From: CAWBQO01 sp963790965
GTDB lineage: Bacteria; Bacteroidota; Rhodothermia; Rhodothermales; DASSAV01
Length of the DNA stretch: 64,000 bases
Assembly (NCBI GenBank): GCA_963790965.1
Contig: CAWBQO010000006.1
Location: forward strand, 868,001 to 932,000
Reading direction: 5' to 3'
Below the pieces are notes generated by a model, which was given only the letters and a program-made list of their open reading frames with translations, was not told where the DNA came from and made no database searches. Below are positions 26,375-35,590 of the stretch, piece by piece; the first letter of the stretch is position 1; each line of letters starts with the position of its first letter. Both the position numbers and the translations under genes were made by a program.

Positions 26375-27276
26375 TGTATCCTCCTTGTTTGGTCCTTTGA
26401 GACGAGTCTGGTTCTCAGTGATTGAAAAAACGGCCTTTTCCGTTGGGCACATCCGACGCGCCAACTCGAAAAGCGCTCCGGGATATTCGTTATCGTCTTG
26501 TGAACTGTGGTTGTGCCGAGGTTTTGAAGAAGCTACGCGCGAAAGGATAAGGACGCGGGCGACGGCCTCCGGCCCCCGCCCGTTCACCCTCATCAGCTAC
26601 TCGCCTACACGCCCTGTTTCCGCGATCTCGTGAAGTCGGTCATGTGCATGAAAGCATTGAAGTTGTGGCCGACGAGGCGCAAACTTCTGACGCAATTTCC
26701 GCGTGTGCGCCTCTTAGACCCTCATTTGCGGCCTTCCGGTTCCCCCCTGCTGATTATGTTTTGCGCCAAAAACGGACTGGTCACAGGTTCTTTACTTACT
26801 TTCAGTGCGCGCAATATGTATAGAGATATGCTACGAGAAATCTTCATACCCGCACCCGCCCAAAGCAGCCGGTACCGGACGGACTCCCGCCGACACGCTA
26901 AGCTAATGCGAATGTGAATACCATATTCATTGAAAGTAGGGCAAAAAAGAACGCCCTGTTTAGAAAGCAGCGGAATGCGCCCCACGAGCATGCCGCGGGC
27001 GAATCCTGACTGGCGCGCGGTCGCGCTGAGGGGGTGCAGGCGTTCATCCCCAACGAGGCGGTTGGGGAGACGGGGTGTACGCCCGGGCGGCCCGCCGGCG
27101 GCAGGCGCTTGCCTTCGCGGGAGGAAGAGCGGCGGATTGTGAGAGGGCTACTGGCCGGCGCGCGCCCCGCGGTCACGGCAAGGCCCTCAGGTCTTGCCGT
27201 CCGGAGCGCGAATGCTTCCGGTTCTGCAATCGGGCGTCCTCCGCGACCGTGCGGGTCGGGCGGTGGCGACAGCGGA
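26375..27276. other. 902 bp intergenic region without a supported gene
   Basis: It holds the upstream region of the PKD-OmpA gene. By eye, about 26640-26960 is distinctly more AT-rich than the surroundings and could contain promoters (for example TTTACTTACTTTC and ATATGTATAGAG near 26790-26825). About 27000-27276 is GC-rich with a hairpin CCCCAAC-GAGGCG-GTTGGGG (27048-27067). Short frames here have no conserved features. Confidence 0.6.
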
Positions 27277-28029
27277 TTACTTCAAACGGGCGAGAAGCTC
27301 TGCGGCTTCTTTCTTGTGACCGGCGTCGTCCGGGTCGCCGATGGGCATCGAACGCACAGTCTGAAACTCCGCTTTCGCAAGGTCCTTTTCTCCGAGTTCG
27401 AGGTACGTCTTGCCCAGTTCGAGGTGGTTGACGACGCTGTTGTCGAGGCGGATGGCCTGCTTGAAGTCGTCGCGGGCCTGCTCAAAAGAAGCGGACGGCA
27501 GGCCGCCGTAGACGACTTTGACCACGGTGCGCTCCAGAAATCCGAGGTCAGCGATGCCGAAGTTCCACCGGCCCCGGACGTGGTAGGCGAGGCCGAGCTT
27601 CGAGTCGAGCGCGATCGCGCGGTCCGCGCTCTCCTTGACCTGCCGCGAAAGCTCGATCTTTTTCTTCGTGTCGGAGATGAGCGCCACGCGGCCGGCGGCG
27701 ATGGCGCGGACGAGGTGCGCGTGGGCGTTGTTCGGACCGGCTGCGACGGCGGCGTCGGCGTCTGCCATGGCGCGGCTGTAGAGGGCCTTCTGTTCGTCCT
27801 TCGAGTCGATGGTTTCCCCGAGATCGACGCGGGTGCGGGCGAGCCGCCAGAGAACTTCGGGATTGCCGGGTTGCGTTTCGAGCATCGTTTCAAGCTCCGA
27901 AACGGCCTCCATGTACCGCCCGGCGGTGCGAAGCGCGTCCACCGTTTGCAGCGATGTGGTTGCGCCCTGTCCGGCGGCGGGAAGGGCCAGGAAGAGCGAG
28001 AGAGCCAGAAGCGAGAGGAGGTGGCGCAT
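27277..28029 (-). CDS. Exported TPR protein (RMD1-like in Bacteroidota)
   Basis: 250 residues. Signal peptide (LLSLLALSLFLALPAAGQG), then TPR-type helix pairs throughout (AGRYMEAVSELETMLETQPG; EVLWRLARTRVDLGE; KESADRAIALDSKLGLAYHVRG; NHLELGKTYLELGEKDLAKAEF). The central GRWNFGIADLGFLERTVVKVVYGG block is like bacterial proteins annotated as relatives of regulator of microtubule dynamics 1; that name says little about its bacterial function, which is unknown. ATG at 28029 chosen for the signal peptide. Likely periplasmic. Confidence 0.85.
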   Translation of the reverse strand: MRHLLSLLALSLFLALPAAGQGATTSLQTVDALRTAGRYMEAVSELETMLETQPGNPEVLWRLARTRVDLGETIDSKDEQKALYSRAMADADAAVAAGPNNAHAHLVRAIAAGRVALISDTKKKIELSRQVKESADRAIALDSKLGLAYHVRGRWNFGIADLGFLERTVVKVVYGGLPSASFEQARDDFKQAIRLDNSVVNHLELGKTYLELGEKDLAKAEFQTVRSMPIGDPDDAGHKKEAAELLARLK

Positions 28030-28110
28030 GGTGGGGAGTACGACAGGCGTGTAACGACTACGAATCCAGCCGGTACGCCGCAGCCGCCGCTCTGTTCTGA
28101 AAGCGGTTCC

Positions 28111-28868
28111 CGCCTCCTCCAGCCCTACCGGAATGTCATCCCGAGCGCAGCGAAGCATCTGTTTTCATTCGCAGCCTGAGACTCCACGGTGCGCCCCCCT
28201 GCCTTTTCCGAACGTTCACTTCGTCGCCCTGAACGCCCCCACCCACCGCCCGCCCGAGACGCTTCGCTGCGCTCAGCATGACACGCCAGTGGCGTTCCGC
28301 CTTTCTTCTGCCCCTCAGCTTCCCGCCTCCGCGCCCTACGCTCGGCCCTCCCTCCTTGTCATCCCGACCAAGGCGGCGCTACCGGCCCTCATCATGAGAC
28401 CACATCATCCGCCGCCGCGCGGAGGGACCTCCTCCCGACAGCACAGAACAACCGCCGCTTCCCGGCCGCTCACCAGAGGCCTCATCACCAAGCCCCCGCC
28501 CGCCCTCGGCCCGAGATGCTTCGCTCCGCCGGCCTGACACGCGGGGCCGTTCCGCCTTTCTTCTGGCCCTCAGCTTCCCGCCTCCGCGCCCAACGCTCGG
28601 CCCTCCCTCCTTGTCATCCCGACCAAAGCGGCGCTACCGGCCCTCATCATGAGTCCACATCACCCGCCGCCGCGCGGAGGGACCTCCTCCCGACAGCACA
28701 GAACAACCGCCGCTTCCCGGCCGCTCACCAGAGGCCTCATCACCAAGCCCCCGCCCGCCCTCGGCCCGAGATGCTTCGCTTCGCTCAGCATGACACGCCA
28801 GTGGCGTTCCGCCTTTCTTCTGCCCCTCAGCTTCCCGCCTCCGCGCCCAACGCTCGGGCCTCCCTCAA
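28111..28868. repeat. Repeat array A: two ~256 bp tandem units plus REP-like ends, left of the R-M gene
   Basis: REP-like GAGAYGCTTCGC...GCATGAC elements start at 28257, 28513 (degenerate) and 28768, giving periods of 256 and 255 bp. Between them each unit reads: GCGTTCCGCCTTTCTTCTG, CAGCTTCCCGCCTCCGCGCC, TTGTCATCCCGACCAA, GGCGGCGCTACCGGCCCTCA, CATCATCCGCCGCCGCGCGG, AGGGACCTCCTCC, CAGCACAGAACAACCGCCGC, TTCCCGGCCGCTCACCAGAG. A REP in the opposite orientation lies at 28135-28161. The period is not a multiple of three, so repeated short frames are spurious. The stretch 28869-29065 before the R-M start shows nothing further. Confidence 0.9.
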
Positions 28869-29065
28869 TGTCAGCTCGAGCGGAGAGATCGTGTATGCAG
28901 TCGCCGTGCCGCTTACATTAAAGGCGCAACGATAGACTCCCCCGCCGGACGCTCCAAAACGGCGAAGGCGCTCGCGAAACAAACAAAGTCGCAGCGCGAC
29001 CGCTGCCTCTCGGGTTCGCGGCTTACATTGCGCAGAGCAAGAGTCCACCCAACCCCCCGGCATCC

Positions 29066-31837
29066 ATGGCGCTTAGTTGGAACGAGATCAAAACGCGGGC
29101 GGCCGCCTTCGTAAACGACTGGCACGGCGAGACGTACGAGCGCGGCGAAGCGCAAACGTTCTGGAACGAGTTCTTTCACATTTTCGGGCTTTCACGCAGA
29201 CGCCTCGCCTCCTACGAAAAAGCCGTCAAGAAGCTCGACGGCCGGCAGGGCTTTATCGACCTGCTCTGGCCCGGAATGCTGCTCGTCGAGCACAAGTCGC
29301 TGGGCAAAGACCTCGACGACGCCCAAACGCAGGCGCTCGACTACTTCCCCGGACTCACGGACGCCGAGCTTCCGCGCTACATCCTCGTCAGCGATTTTGC
29401 GCGCTTTCTCCTCTCCGATCTCGAAGAGGGCACGCACGCCTCCTTTACCCTCGACGACCTGCTCTCGGAGATAAGCCGCTTCGGGTTCATTGCAGGCTAC
29501 GAGAAGCGGACCTACAAGGAGCAGGACCCCGTCAACGTCGAGGCGGCCGAGAGGATGGGTGCCCTCCACGACCGCCTGAAAGATGCCGGCTACCGGGGGC
29601 ATGACCTCGAAGTCTACCTCGTCCGCCTGCTCTTCTGCCTCTTCGCCGACGACACGGGCATCTTTTCGCCCCGTGGTGTTTTTGAGGCGCTCGTTCTGGA
29701 CCGCACGCGAGAGGACGGTTCCGACCTCGCGGGCTGGCTCTCGTCCCTCTTCGACACGCTCAACACGCCCGAGGAAGAGCGAATGCGCACGCTCGATGAG
29801 GCGCTGACGGCGTTCCCGTACGTCAACGGCGCGCTCTTTGCCGAAAGGCTTCGCCCCGCCGCCTTCGACGCTTCCATGCGGCGGCTGCTTCTCAGCGCAT
29901 GCTCGCTGGACTGGGGCAACATTTCGCCCGCCATTTTCGGCTCCATGTTCCAGAGCGTCATGGACCCCTCCGCCCGGCGGGCGCTCGGCGCGCACTACAC
30001 GTCCGAGACGAACATCCTCAAGCTCCTCGGCCCGCTCTTCCTCGACGATCTGCACGCCGAACTTGGCCGGCTAAAGCTGCGTGGCAGCCGGACCGACCTG
30101 GCGCGCTTCCACGAAAAGCTTGCAGCCTTGCGCCTGTTGGACCCCGCCTGCGGCTGCGGCAACTTCCTCGTCGTTGCCTACCGCGAGCTGCGGCGGCTCG
30201 AGATCGAGACCGTGCGCGAACTCTACCGCGCGGACCTCGAGGCCGGGCAGCGCGTGATCAACATTGCGGATCTGCTGAAGGTGCAGGTGGGGCAGCTCTT
30301 CGGCATTGAGATCGAGGAATTTCCAGCGCAGATTGCACAGGTGGCGCTCTGGCTCGCCGATCACCAGATGAACCTCGAAGTGGCCGCGGCTTTCGGCGAA
30401 TACTTTACGCGCTTGCCGCTGCGGCAGTCTCCGCACGTGCTCAATGGCAACGCGCTCCGCCTCGACTGGGAAACCGCCTTCGGCGAGGCGCAGCCCGAAG
30501 CGTTCGATTACATCCTCGGCAATCCGCCCTTCGGAGGCAAGAAAGAGCAACTTCCAGGTCCGAAAGCCGACCTGACGGCAGTGCTCAGCCGCATTCCTGC
30601 GTCGGGTGTGTTAGATTTCGTCACCGGCTGGTTTATAAAAGCGGCGGAGTATATGAGTGCCCACCGCTCCACACACACCGCCTTTGTTGCCACCAATTCA
30701 GTATCACAGGGCGAGCAGGTAGGTATTCTGTGGAATGAACTATTTCATAGGTACGGAGCCAAGCTGCATTTTGCTCATCGGACTTTCCGCTGGACGAACG
30801 AAGCGCGGGGAAGGGCGGCAGTACACGTCGTGATTGAAGGCTTCGCCTTGTTCGATGCGCCCGTGAAGACGCTCTTCGAATACAATGATGTCCGTGGTGA
30901 GCCTCACGCCCGAACCGTCAGCAACATCAATCCATATCTCGTCGAGGGAAGCGACGTAGTCGTTCTCGGAAGACGGCAGCCACTGTCCGATCGAGCCCCT
31001 GCTATGGCGTACGGAAGCATGCCGATTGACGGGGGTAATTTGATCCTTTCGCAAGACGAAGCACTTGAACTGGTCTCGACAACCCCGGAAGTAGGACCGT
31101 ACGTCCGTAGGTACGTCGGAGGTAACGAAATCCTGAATGAGAATGTACGCTTCTGCCTGTGGCTTCTTGAATGCCCACCTAATGTAATCCGGTCCGTGGA
31201 CGGCATTCGGAGCCGCGTCGAGGCCAATCGTGCCTACAGACAATCGAGCGGTCGCGCAGCCACGCGGAAGTTGGCGGCCACGCCCGCGTTTTTTGGAGAA
31301 ATTCGGCAGCCGAAAACGAAATACCTGGCCGTACCGAAGGTCTCCTCTGAAACGCGAACCTACATTCCGCTCGTGATGCTCGATCCATCCGTGATCGCCA
31401 GCGGGTCGGCGCTGATTGTCGCCGATGCTACGCTTTTCCACTTGGGTATCCTTTCTTCCACCCTCCACATGGCGTGGATGCGGTACGTTGCGGGACGTCT
31501 GGAAAGCCGATATCAATATTCGGCCGGGATCGTGTACAACACGTTTCCGTGGCCGGAGCCGGCGGAGGCGCAGCGGGAGGCGGTCGCGGAGGCGGCGCAG
31601 CGCGTGCTCGATGCCCGCGCGCCCTTCCTCGAAACCGGCCACACCCTCGCCGACCTCTACGATCCCCTCGCCATGCCTCCCGTCCTCTCCCGCGCCCACG
31701 CGGACCTGGACCGCGCCGTCGACCGCGCCTACCGTCCGCAGCCCTTCACGACGGAGCTGAACCGGGTCTCCTTCCTATTCGAACGCTACGAGCGCCTGAC
31801 CGCCGGCCTCTTCGCCCGCCCGAAGAAGGCGCGTTGA
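29066..31837 (+). CDS. MmeI-like Type IIG/IIL single-chain restriction-modification enzyme
   Basis: 923 residues, about the size of MmeI (919). One polypeptide cuts and methylates DNA. N-terminal nuclease: D65-X9-E75-X-K77 (DLLWPGMLLVEHK), the MmeI-type PD-ExK spacing. A helical linker follows (about 150-300). The N6-adenine methyltransferase has motif X/GAHYTS (308-313), motif I DPACGCGNF (359-367) and motif IV NPPF (486-489). A target-recognition domain of about 300 residues comes next, then a C-terminal helical part. The expected mode is asymmetric 6-7 bp recognition, cleavage about 20 nt away and methylation of one strand for self-protection. Codon use between about 30540 and 31550 (TRD) looks more AT-rich than the rest, as if this part had been exchanged. 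It stands alone between two repeat arrays. All catalytic motifs look intact. Confidence 0.95.
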   Translation: MALSWNEIKTRAAAFVNDWHGETYERGEAQTFWNEFFHIFGLSRRRLASYEKAVKKLDGRQGFIDLLWPGMLLVEHKSLGKDLDDAQTQALDYFPGLTDAELPRYILVSDFARFLLSDLEEGTHASFTLDDLLSEISRFGFIAGYEKRTYKEQDPVNVEAAERMGALHDRLKDAGYRGHDLEVYLVRLLFCLFADDTGIFSPRGVFEALVLDRTREDGSDLAGWLSSLFDTLNTPEEERMRTLDEALTAFPYVNGALFAERLRPAAFDASMRRLLLSACSLDWGNISPAIFGSMFQSVMDPSARRALGAHYTSETNILKLLGPLFLDDLHAELGRLKLRGSRTDLARFHEKLAALRLLDPACGCGNFLVVAYRELRRLEIETVRELYRADLEAGQRVINIADLLKVQVGQLFGIEIEEFPAQIAQVALWLADHQMNLEVAAAFGEYFTRLPLRQSPHVLNGNALRLDWETAFGEAQPEAFDYILGNPPFGGKKEQLPGPKADLTAVLSRIPASGVLDFVTGWFIKAAEYMSAHRSTHTAFVATNSVSQGEQVGILWNELFHRYGAKLHFAHRTFRWTNEARGRAAVHVVIEGFALFDAPVKTLFEYNDVRGEPHARTVSNINPYLVEGSDVVVLGRRQPLSDRAPAMAYGSMPIDGGNLILSQDEALELVSTTPEVGPYVRRYVGGNEILNENVRFCLWLLECPPNVIRSVDGIRSRVEANRAYRQSSGRAATRKLAATPAFFGEIRQPKTKYLAVPKVSSETRTYIPLVMLDPSVIASGSALIVADATLFHLGILSSTLHMAWMRYVAGRLESRYQYSAGIVYNTFPWPEPAEAQREAVAEAAQRVLDARAPFLETGHTLADLYDPLAMPPVLSRAHADLDRAVDRAYRPQPFTTELNRVSFLFERYERLTAGLFARPKKAR

Positions 31838-31867
31838 TCAGTCCACCGCAATGCCCGCGCGCCCCTG

Positions 31868-32811
31868 CCATGCCAGAACGTTCCCTTCGACGCCCTGAAC
31901 GCCCCCACCCACCGCCCGCCCGAGACGCTTCGCTGCGCTCAGCATGACACGCCAGTGGCGTTCCGCCTTTCTTCTGCCCCTCAGCTTCCCGCCTCCGCGC
32001 CCAACGCTCGGCCCTCCCTCCTTGTCATCCCGACCAAGGCGGCGCTACCGGCCCTCATCATGAGACCACATCATCCGCCGCCGCGCGGAGGGACCTCCTC
32101 CCGACAGCACAGAACAACCGCCGCTTCCCGGCCGCTCACCAGAGGCCTCATCACCAAGCCCCCGCCCGCCCTCGGCCCGAGATGCTTCGCTTCGCTCAGC
32201 ATGACACGCCGGGGGCGTTGTGCCCTTCAAGCGCTCATCCCGTTCCCGCCTCTACACCCAACGCTCGGCCCTCCCTCCTTGTCATCCCGACCAAGGCGGC
32301 GCTACCGGCCCTCATCATGAGTCCACATCACCCGCCGCCGCGCGGAGGGACCTCCTCAAACCAGCACAGAACAACCGCCGCTTTCCGGCCGCTCACCAGA
32401 GGCCTCATCACCAAGCCCCCGCCCGCCCTCGGCCCGAGACGCTTTGCTGCGCCCGCATGACCCAGCGGGGGGCGTTCCGCCTTTCTTCTGCCCCTCAGCT
32501 TCCCGCCTCCGCGCCCAACGCTCGGCCCTCCCTGCTTATCATCCCGACCAAGGCGGCGCTACCGCCCCTCATCCCGAGACCACATCATCCGCCGCCGCGC
32601 GGAGGGACCTGCTCCCGACAGCACAGAACAACCGCCGCTTCCCGGCCGCTCACGAGGAGCCGCATCACCAAGGCCCCGCCCGCCCTCGGCCCGAGATGCT
32701 TTGCTTTGCTCAGCATGACACGCCAGGGGCGTTCCGCCTTTCTTCTGCTCCTCACATTTCCGCCTCCTCCAGCCTCCCCGGGGTGTCATCCTGAACGCAG
32801 TGAAGGATCTA
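31868..32811. repeat. Repeat array B: three 257 bp tandem units, right of the R-M gene
   Basis: REP-like GAGAYGCTTYGC elements start at 31922, 32179, 32436 (degenerate) and 32693, an exact 257 bp period. Unit content is the same as in array A. The left end (31868-31950) repeats the sequence at 28203-28285 almost exactly (TGAACGCCCCCACCCACCGC, GAGACGCTTCGCTGCGCTCA) at an offset of 3665 bp. The array ends in CGCCTCCTCCAGCCT plus an oppositely oriented REP (32785-32811), the same pair that opens array A at 28111-28161. Confidence 0.92.
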
Positions 32812-32828
32812 TGCTTACCTAAAGCTAA

Positions 32829-32998
32829 GAGGCTGTTGATGGATGGCGGATGGGTTATATCGCGGCCTGATCACGCTCGGCGCGCGTCTTGAAGGCTGAC
32901 TAACACCCCCTTGAATCCCCCTCCAGGGGGAGGTTGCGGCGGTACTTTGGTCCGTAATATAAGATACATACAGCGCGTTCATTTACTTCAAAGGCCAC
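32829..32998. mobile_element. 170 bp MITE-like element, copy 1
   Basis: The left end GAGGCTGTTGA and right end TTCAAAGGCC(AC) are imperfect inverted repeats. It aligns without gaps to copy 2 (41683-41852): both are 170 bp and both have TAACACCCCCTTGAATCCCC at internal offset 72, TTGGTCC and ACATACAGCG. It carries no coding capacity. The left flank is CTAA; the right flank TGAA no longer matches it. Confidence 0.72.
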
Positions 32999-33011
32999 TG
33001 AAAACACGGAA

Positions 33012-33172
33012 CAGATGCTTCGCTTCGCTCAGCATGACACGGCGGGGAGGGTGCGGCCCTTCTTGGGGTCCTCGGTGCTGCCCTTAACCTCCATCCCCCC
33101 GGTTGTCTTCCTGAGCGCAGCGAAGGATCTGTATTCGAGACAGTCCGAGAAGCTTCGCTGCTCGCGCATGAC
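33012..33172. repeat. REP-like elements upstream of the rpsT terminator
   Basis: A single element at 33012-33038 (CAGATGCTTCGCTTCGCTCA then GCATGAC) is followed by an inverted pair, GTCTTCCTGAGCGCAGCGAA (33105-33131) and GAGAAGCTTCGCTGCTCGCG (33147-33172). The pair can fold into a long hairpin. Confidence 0.75.
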
Positions 33173-33231
33173 GCGGCGCGGGCATTCCGCCCGTCTTGCG
33201 CCCCTTGTCCGGCGGGCTGCGGGGGGCAAAA

Positions 33232-33268
33232 CAAAAAGGCCCGTCTCCCCAAACGAGAGACGAGCCTT
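33232..33268 (-). terminator. Terminator of rpsT
   Basis: AAGGCCCGTCTC (33236-33247) pairs with GAGACGAGCCTT (33257-33268) with one mismatch. On the minus strand the stem is followed by TTTTGTTTT. Confidence 0.85.
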
Positions 33269-33288
33269 AGAATCGGGGTCAGCGCAGA

Positions 33289-33543
33289 CTACGAGAGGCG
33301 GTTGACCTGCCGGTCGAGATCGCTCTTGTAATTGGCCGCCTTGTTCTTATGGATGATGCCCTTCGTCGCAAGCCGGTCAAGATAGGCCTTCGCCTCGGCG
33401 AGGTACACCGACGCTTGTTCAGGATCGGTGGCGGTGCGCACCTTCTTCAAAATGGTCCGCATGCGGCTGCGGTGCTGGCGATTACGGAGGCGCCGCTTCT
33501 CGTTCTGGCGGACGCGCTTTTCGGCTGATTTATGCTGTGGCAT
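33289..33543 (-). CDS. rpsT: 30S ribosomal protein S20
   Basis: 84 residues, highly basic and helical (HKSAEKRVRQNEKRRLRNRQ; RTILKKVRTA; KGIIHKNKAANYKSDLDRQV), matching the usual S20 length and its three-helix bundle that binds 16S rRNA in the body of the small subunit. It is a single-gene unit with its own terminator; no Shine-Dalgarno is seen before ATG 33543. Confidence 0.97.
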   Translation of the reverse strand: MPQHKSAEKRVRQNEKRRLRNRQHRSRMRTILKKVRTATDPEQASVYLAEAKAYLDRLATKGIIHKNKAANYKSDLDRQVNRLS

Positions 33544-33791
33544 CGATCTTCAGGCTGGTAGACTCAGTATTCAGGGCGCGGGACTGCCGCCGCCACGGCT
33601 CCGACGTCGCCCAAAACACAGGGCGGACGGATCCGTATAGCCTGAGAATATACGAAAGCAAATCGCCCGGCGCAAGGGCCGCGCAGAATATGCCGCGTTC
33701 GGCGCTCCGGGGAAAGGGCAAGGCCCGCTCTTTTTGGAACCGCCTGTAGGGCGGCACGTACCCGGCGGCGACAGGACCGAGGCGCGACGTT

Positions 33792-34682
33792 ATGGTATCA
33801 TTTCTAAAGGAGTTCACCCGCAACGCCGACCGGCCGCGCACCATCATCGTCATGGACGGTGACCAGATGGCGGAGCCGCGCCGCTACGACATCCTGCCGA
33901 AGCGCCTCTTGTGGGCGGCCGGAGCCGTTGCCGCCGCGGTGGCGCTGCTCGTGGTCGGGCTGGTAGCCGTGACGCCCGTTCGCAAGATCCTGCCCGGCTA
34001 CGGCTCGGTCGCGTTGCGGCAGGATGCGCGGCTGAACGCCGTTCGGCTGGCATCGCTGCAGGACTCGCTTCGCGCGCAGACCGAGTACATGGCGCGCCTG
34101 CAGCGGTACTTCGCCGGAGACTTCGATCCGCCGGACTCGGCCATCATCGACCCGGCGTCCTCGGCGGCCTGGGTGGACGAGGACGAACTGCCGCCGCCGG
34201 ACGCCTCGGACGACTGGGGGGACCACGCGCAGCCTGCGCTGCCGGTCGTTCAGATGACCTCGTCCCGCGAGGCCGCTCCGGGCGCGGCCGACGCCTACGT
34301 CGCCTCCCTCCGAATGCCGGTGCAGCCGCCCGTGATGGGTTATATTACAAGGGGCTTCAACGCGCGGACGGGGCACTTCGCCGTCGACGTGGCCGTGCAA
34401 GAGGGCAGCGTCGTTCGGTCCATCGGCGACGGGTACGTCATCCTGGCCGATTGGACGCAGGACGGTGGCGACGCCATTGCCGTTCAGCACGCCGACGGGT
34501 ATGTTTCCATTTATAAGCACAACCAGAGGCTCCTCAAGCGGGTCGGAGACAAGGTGCGCGACCGGGAGGCGATTGCCGTCAGCGGGAACACGGGCGAGGC
34601 CACTTCGGGGCCGCACCTGCATTTTGAGTTGTGGCAGAACGGCCTCGCGCAGGATCCCCGCTTCTTTACCATAGGTTGGTGA
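33792..34682 (+). CDS. M23 (LytM) peptidoglycan endopeptidase, membrane-anchored
   Basis: 296 residues. A cytoplasmic N-terminus (about 35), a membrane helix (LLWAAGAVAAAVALLVVGLVAV) and a coiled-coil linker (RLASLQDSLRAQTEYMARLQ) are followed by an acidic Pro-rich stretch and a LytM domain from about 180. Zinc ligands fit H195-x3-D199 (GHFAVDVA) and H275-x-H277 (PHLHFELW, catalytic His plus ligand), so it appears active and not a degenerate activator. It sits 61 bp upstream of a bactofilin gene. M23-bactofilin pairs recur in many phyla and control local wall cleavage and cell shape. Confidence 0.93.
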   Translation: MVSFLKEFTRNADRPRTIIVMDGDQMAEPRRYDILPKRLLWAAGAVAAAVALLVVGLVAVTPVRKILPGYGSVALRQDARLNAVRLASLQDSLRAQTEYMARLQRYFAGDFDPPDSAIIDPASSAAWVDEDELPPPDASDDWGDHAQPALPVVQMTSSREAAPGAADAYVASLRMPVQPPVMGYITRGFNARTGHFAVDVAVQEGSVVRSIGDGYVILADWTQDGGDAIAVQHADGYVSIYKHNQRLLKRVGDKVRDREAIAVSGNTGEATSGPHLHFELWQNGLAQDPRFFTIGW

Positions 34683-34743
34683 CACCATAGGCTGGTGACG
34701 GCACCGTTGGCCCCTTCACTGTACGTTTTAACTGCACGCTACT

Positions 34744-35169
34744 ATGGCCGTTTTCGGGACGAAGAATGGAATGGACGGAGAAGCGAACGCCTCTCCGGCG
34801 CAGATCAACATGATCGGCGAGGGGGCTGTGCTCGAGGGCACGTTCCGCGCGGCGGGTGACCTTCGCGTGAGCGGGCGCGTGGTCGGCAAGCTCTTCGTTG
34901 AGGGGCGCATCGTCATCACGCGCGAAGGCGTGGTCGATGGCGAAATAGAGGCGCACGGGGCGGACATCGCGGGGAAGATGATCGGGCAGGTGAGCGTGCG
35001 TGAGCGGCTCGTGCTCAAGAGCACCGCCAACGTGGACGGCAACATCAAGGCGGCGCGGCTCGTGGTAGAGGAGGGCGCTATTTTCGGCGGCCGGTGCATC
35101 ATGGGTGCCGACGCGATGGCCCCGCACGCCGAGTCCATCGACACCGCAAGCGTTCCCGCCCATGCCTGA
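34744..35169 (+). CDS. Bactofilin
   Basis: 141 residues. The beta-helical bactofilin core spans about 18-115, with the typical repeated G-hydrophobic spacing (INMIGEGAVLEGTFRAAGDL, VSGRVVGKLFVEGRIVI, ADIAGKMIGQVSVRERL, KSTANVDGNIKAARLVVEEG), and short flexible ends. Bactofilins polymerise without nucleotide into membrane-associated filaments that recruit wall enzymes; the adjacent M23 peptidase is the obvious client. Its last 8 nt overlap the start of the AtpZ-like gene, so it is physically coupled to the ATP synthase operon. Confidence 0.95.
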   Translation: MAVFGTKNGMDGEANASPAQINMIGEGAVLEGTFRAAGDLRVSGRVVGKLFVEGRIVITREGVVDGEIEAHGADIAGKMIGQVSVRERLVLKSTANVDGNIKAARLVVEEGAIFGGRCIMGADAMAPHAESIDTASVPAHA

Positions 35170-35422
35170 CGCCGATTCCCGCGGTCCGCACAAGCCGACG
35201 ACGTGGCAGCAGTCTTTTCGCGACGCCGAGCCGTACCTTGGTCTCGGAATGCAGCTCGCCCTGACGATGGTGGTCTTTGCCGCGGCGGGATACGGGCTGG
35301 ACCGGCTCCTGGGCACCTCGCCCTGGCTGCTCGTGGCGGGTGCGGTGCTCGGCATGGTGGCCGTGTTCGTGCTGCTGATCCGCGTGGCAAAAGAGGCGGA
35401 CAAGGGGCGGCGCAAGCCGTAA
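35162..35422 (+). CDS. AtpZ/AtpI-like F0F1-ATPase accessory membrane protein
   Basis: 86 residues with two membrane helices (LGLGMQLALTMVVFAAAGYG and PWLLVAGAVLGMVAVFVLLI) joined by a short DRLLGTS turn, the pattern of the AtpZ family, which assists c-ring assembly or Mg2+ supply with AtpI. ATG at 35162 lies within the end of the bactofilin gene (8 nt overlap), implying coupling. Confidence 0.85.
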   Translation: MPDADSRGPHKPTTWQQSFRDAEPYLGLGMQLALTMVVFAAAGYGLDRLLGTSPWLLVAGAVLGMVAVFVLLIRVAKEADKGRRKP

Positions 35423-35590
35423 CGGAGCGTCAAGAGGCGTAGACGAACGGCGGCGGGGGGTGCAGACTTGTAGAAAACGGCGTCCGTTCACTTATTATTC
35501 ACCCCCGGGTAATGGCTTGCCCGCTGTTTGTGCGTAGATTACGAATCTATCCGCCGACTGCTCCTGAAGCACCTTTTGACCGGATCAAGC

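Noticed and set aside
26630..26991. Short frames on both strands of the AT-rich intergenic island
   Set aside because: No conserved pattern, signal peptide or start context; more likely promoter and leader DNA.
28257..32719. The tandem arrays as a CRISPR array or integron attC array
   Set aside because: Units are ~257 bp without short repeats and unique spacers, and there is no cas gene, integrase or cassette gene order.
28133..32822. Repeated short frames in the 257 bp units (PHHPPPRGGTSSRQHRTT and similar)
   Set aside because: The period is not divisible by three, frames break between copies, and other strands and frames are equally open; treated as non-coding repeats.
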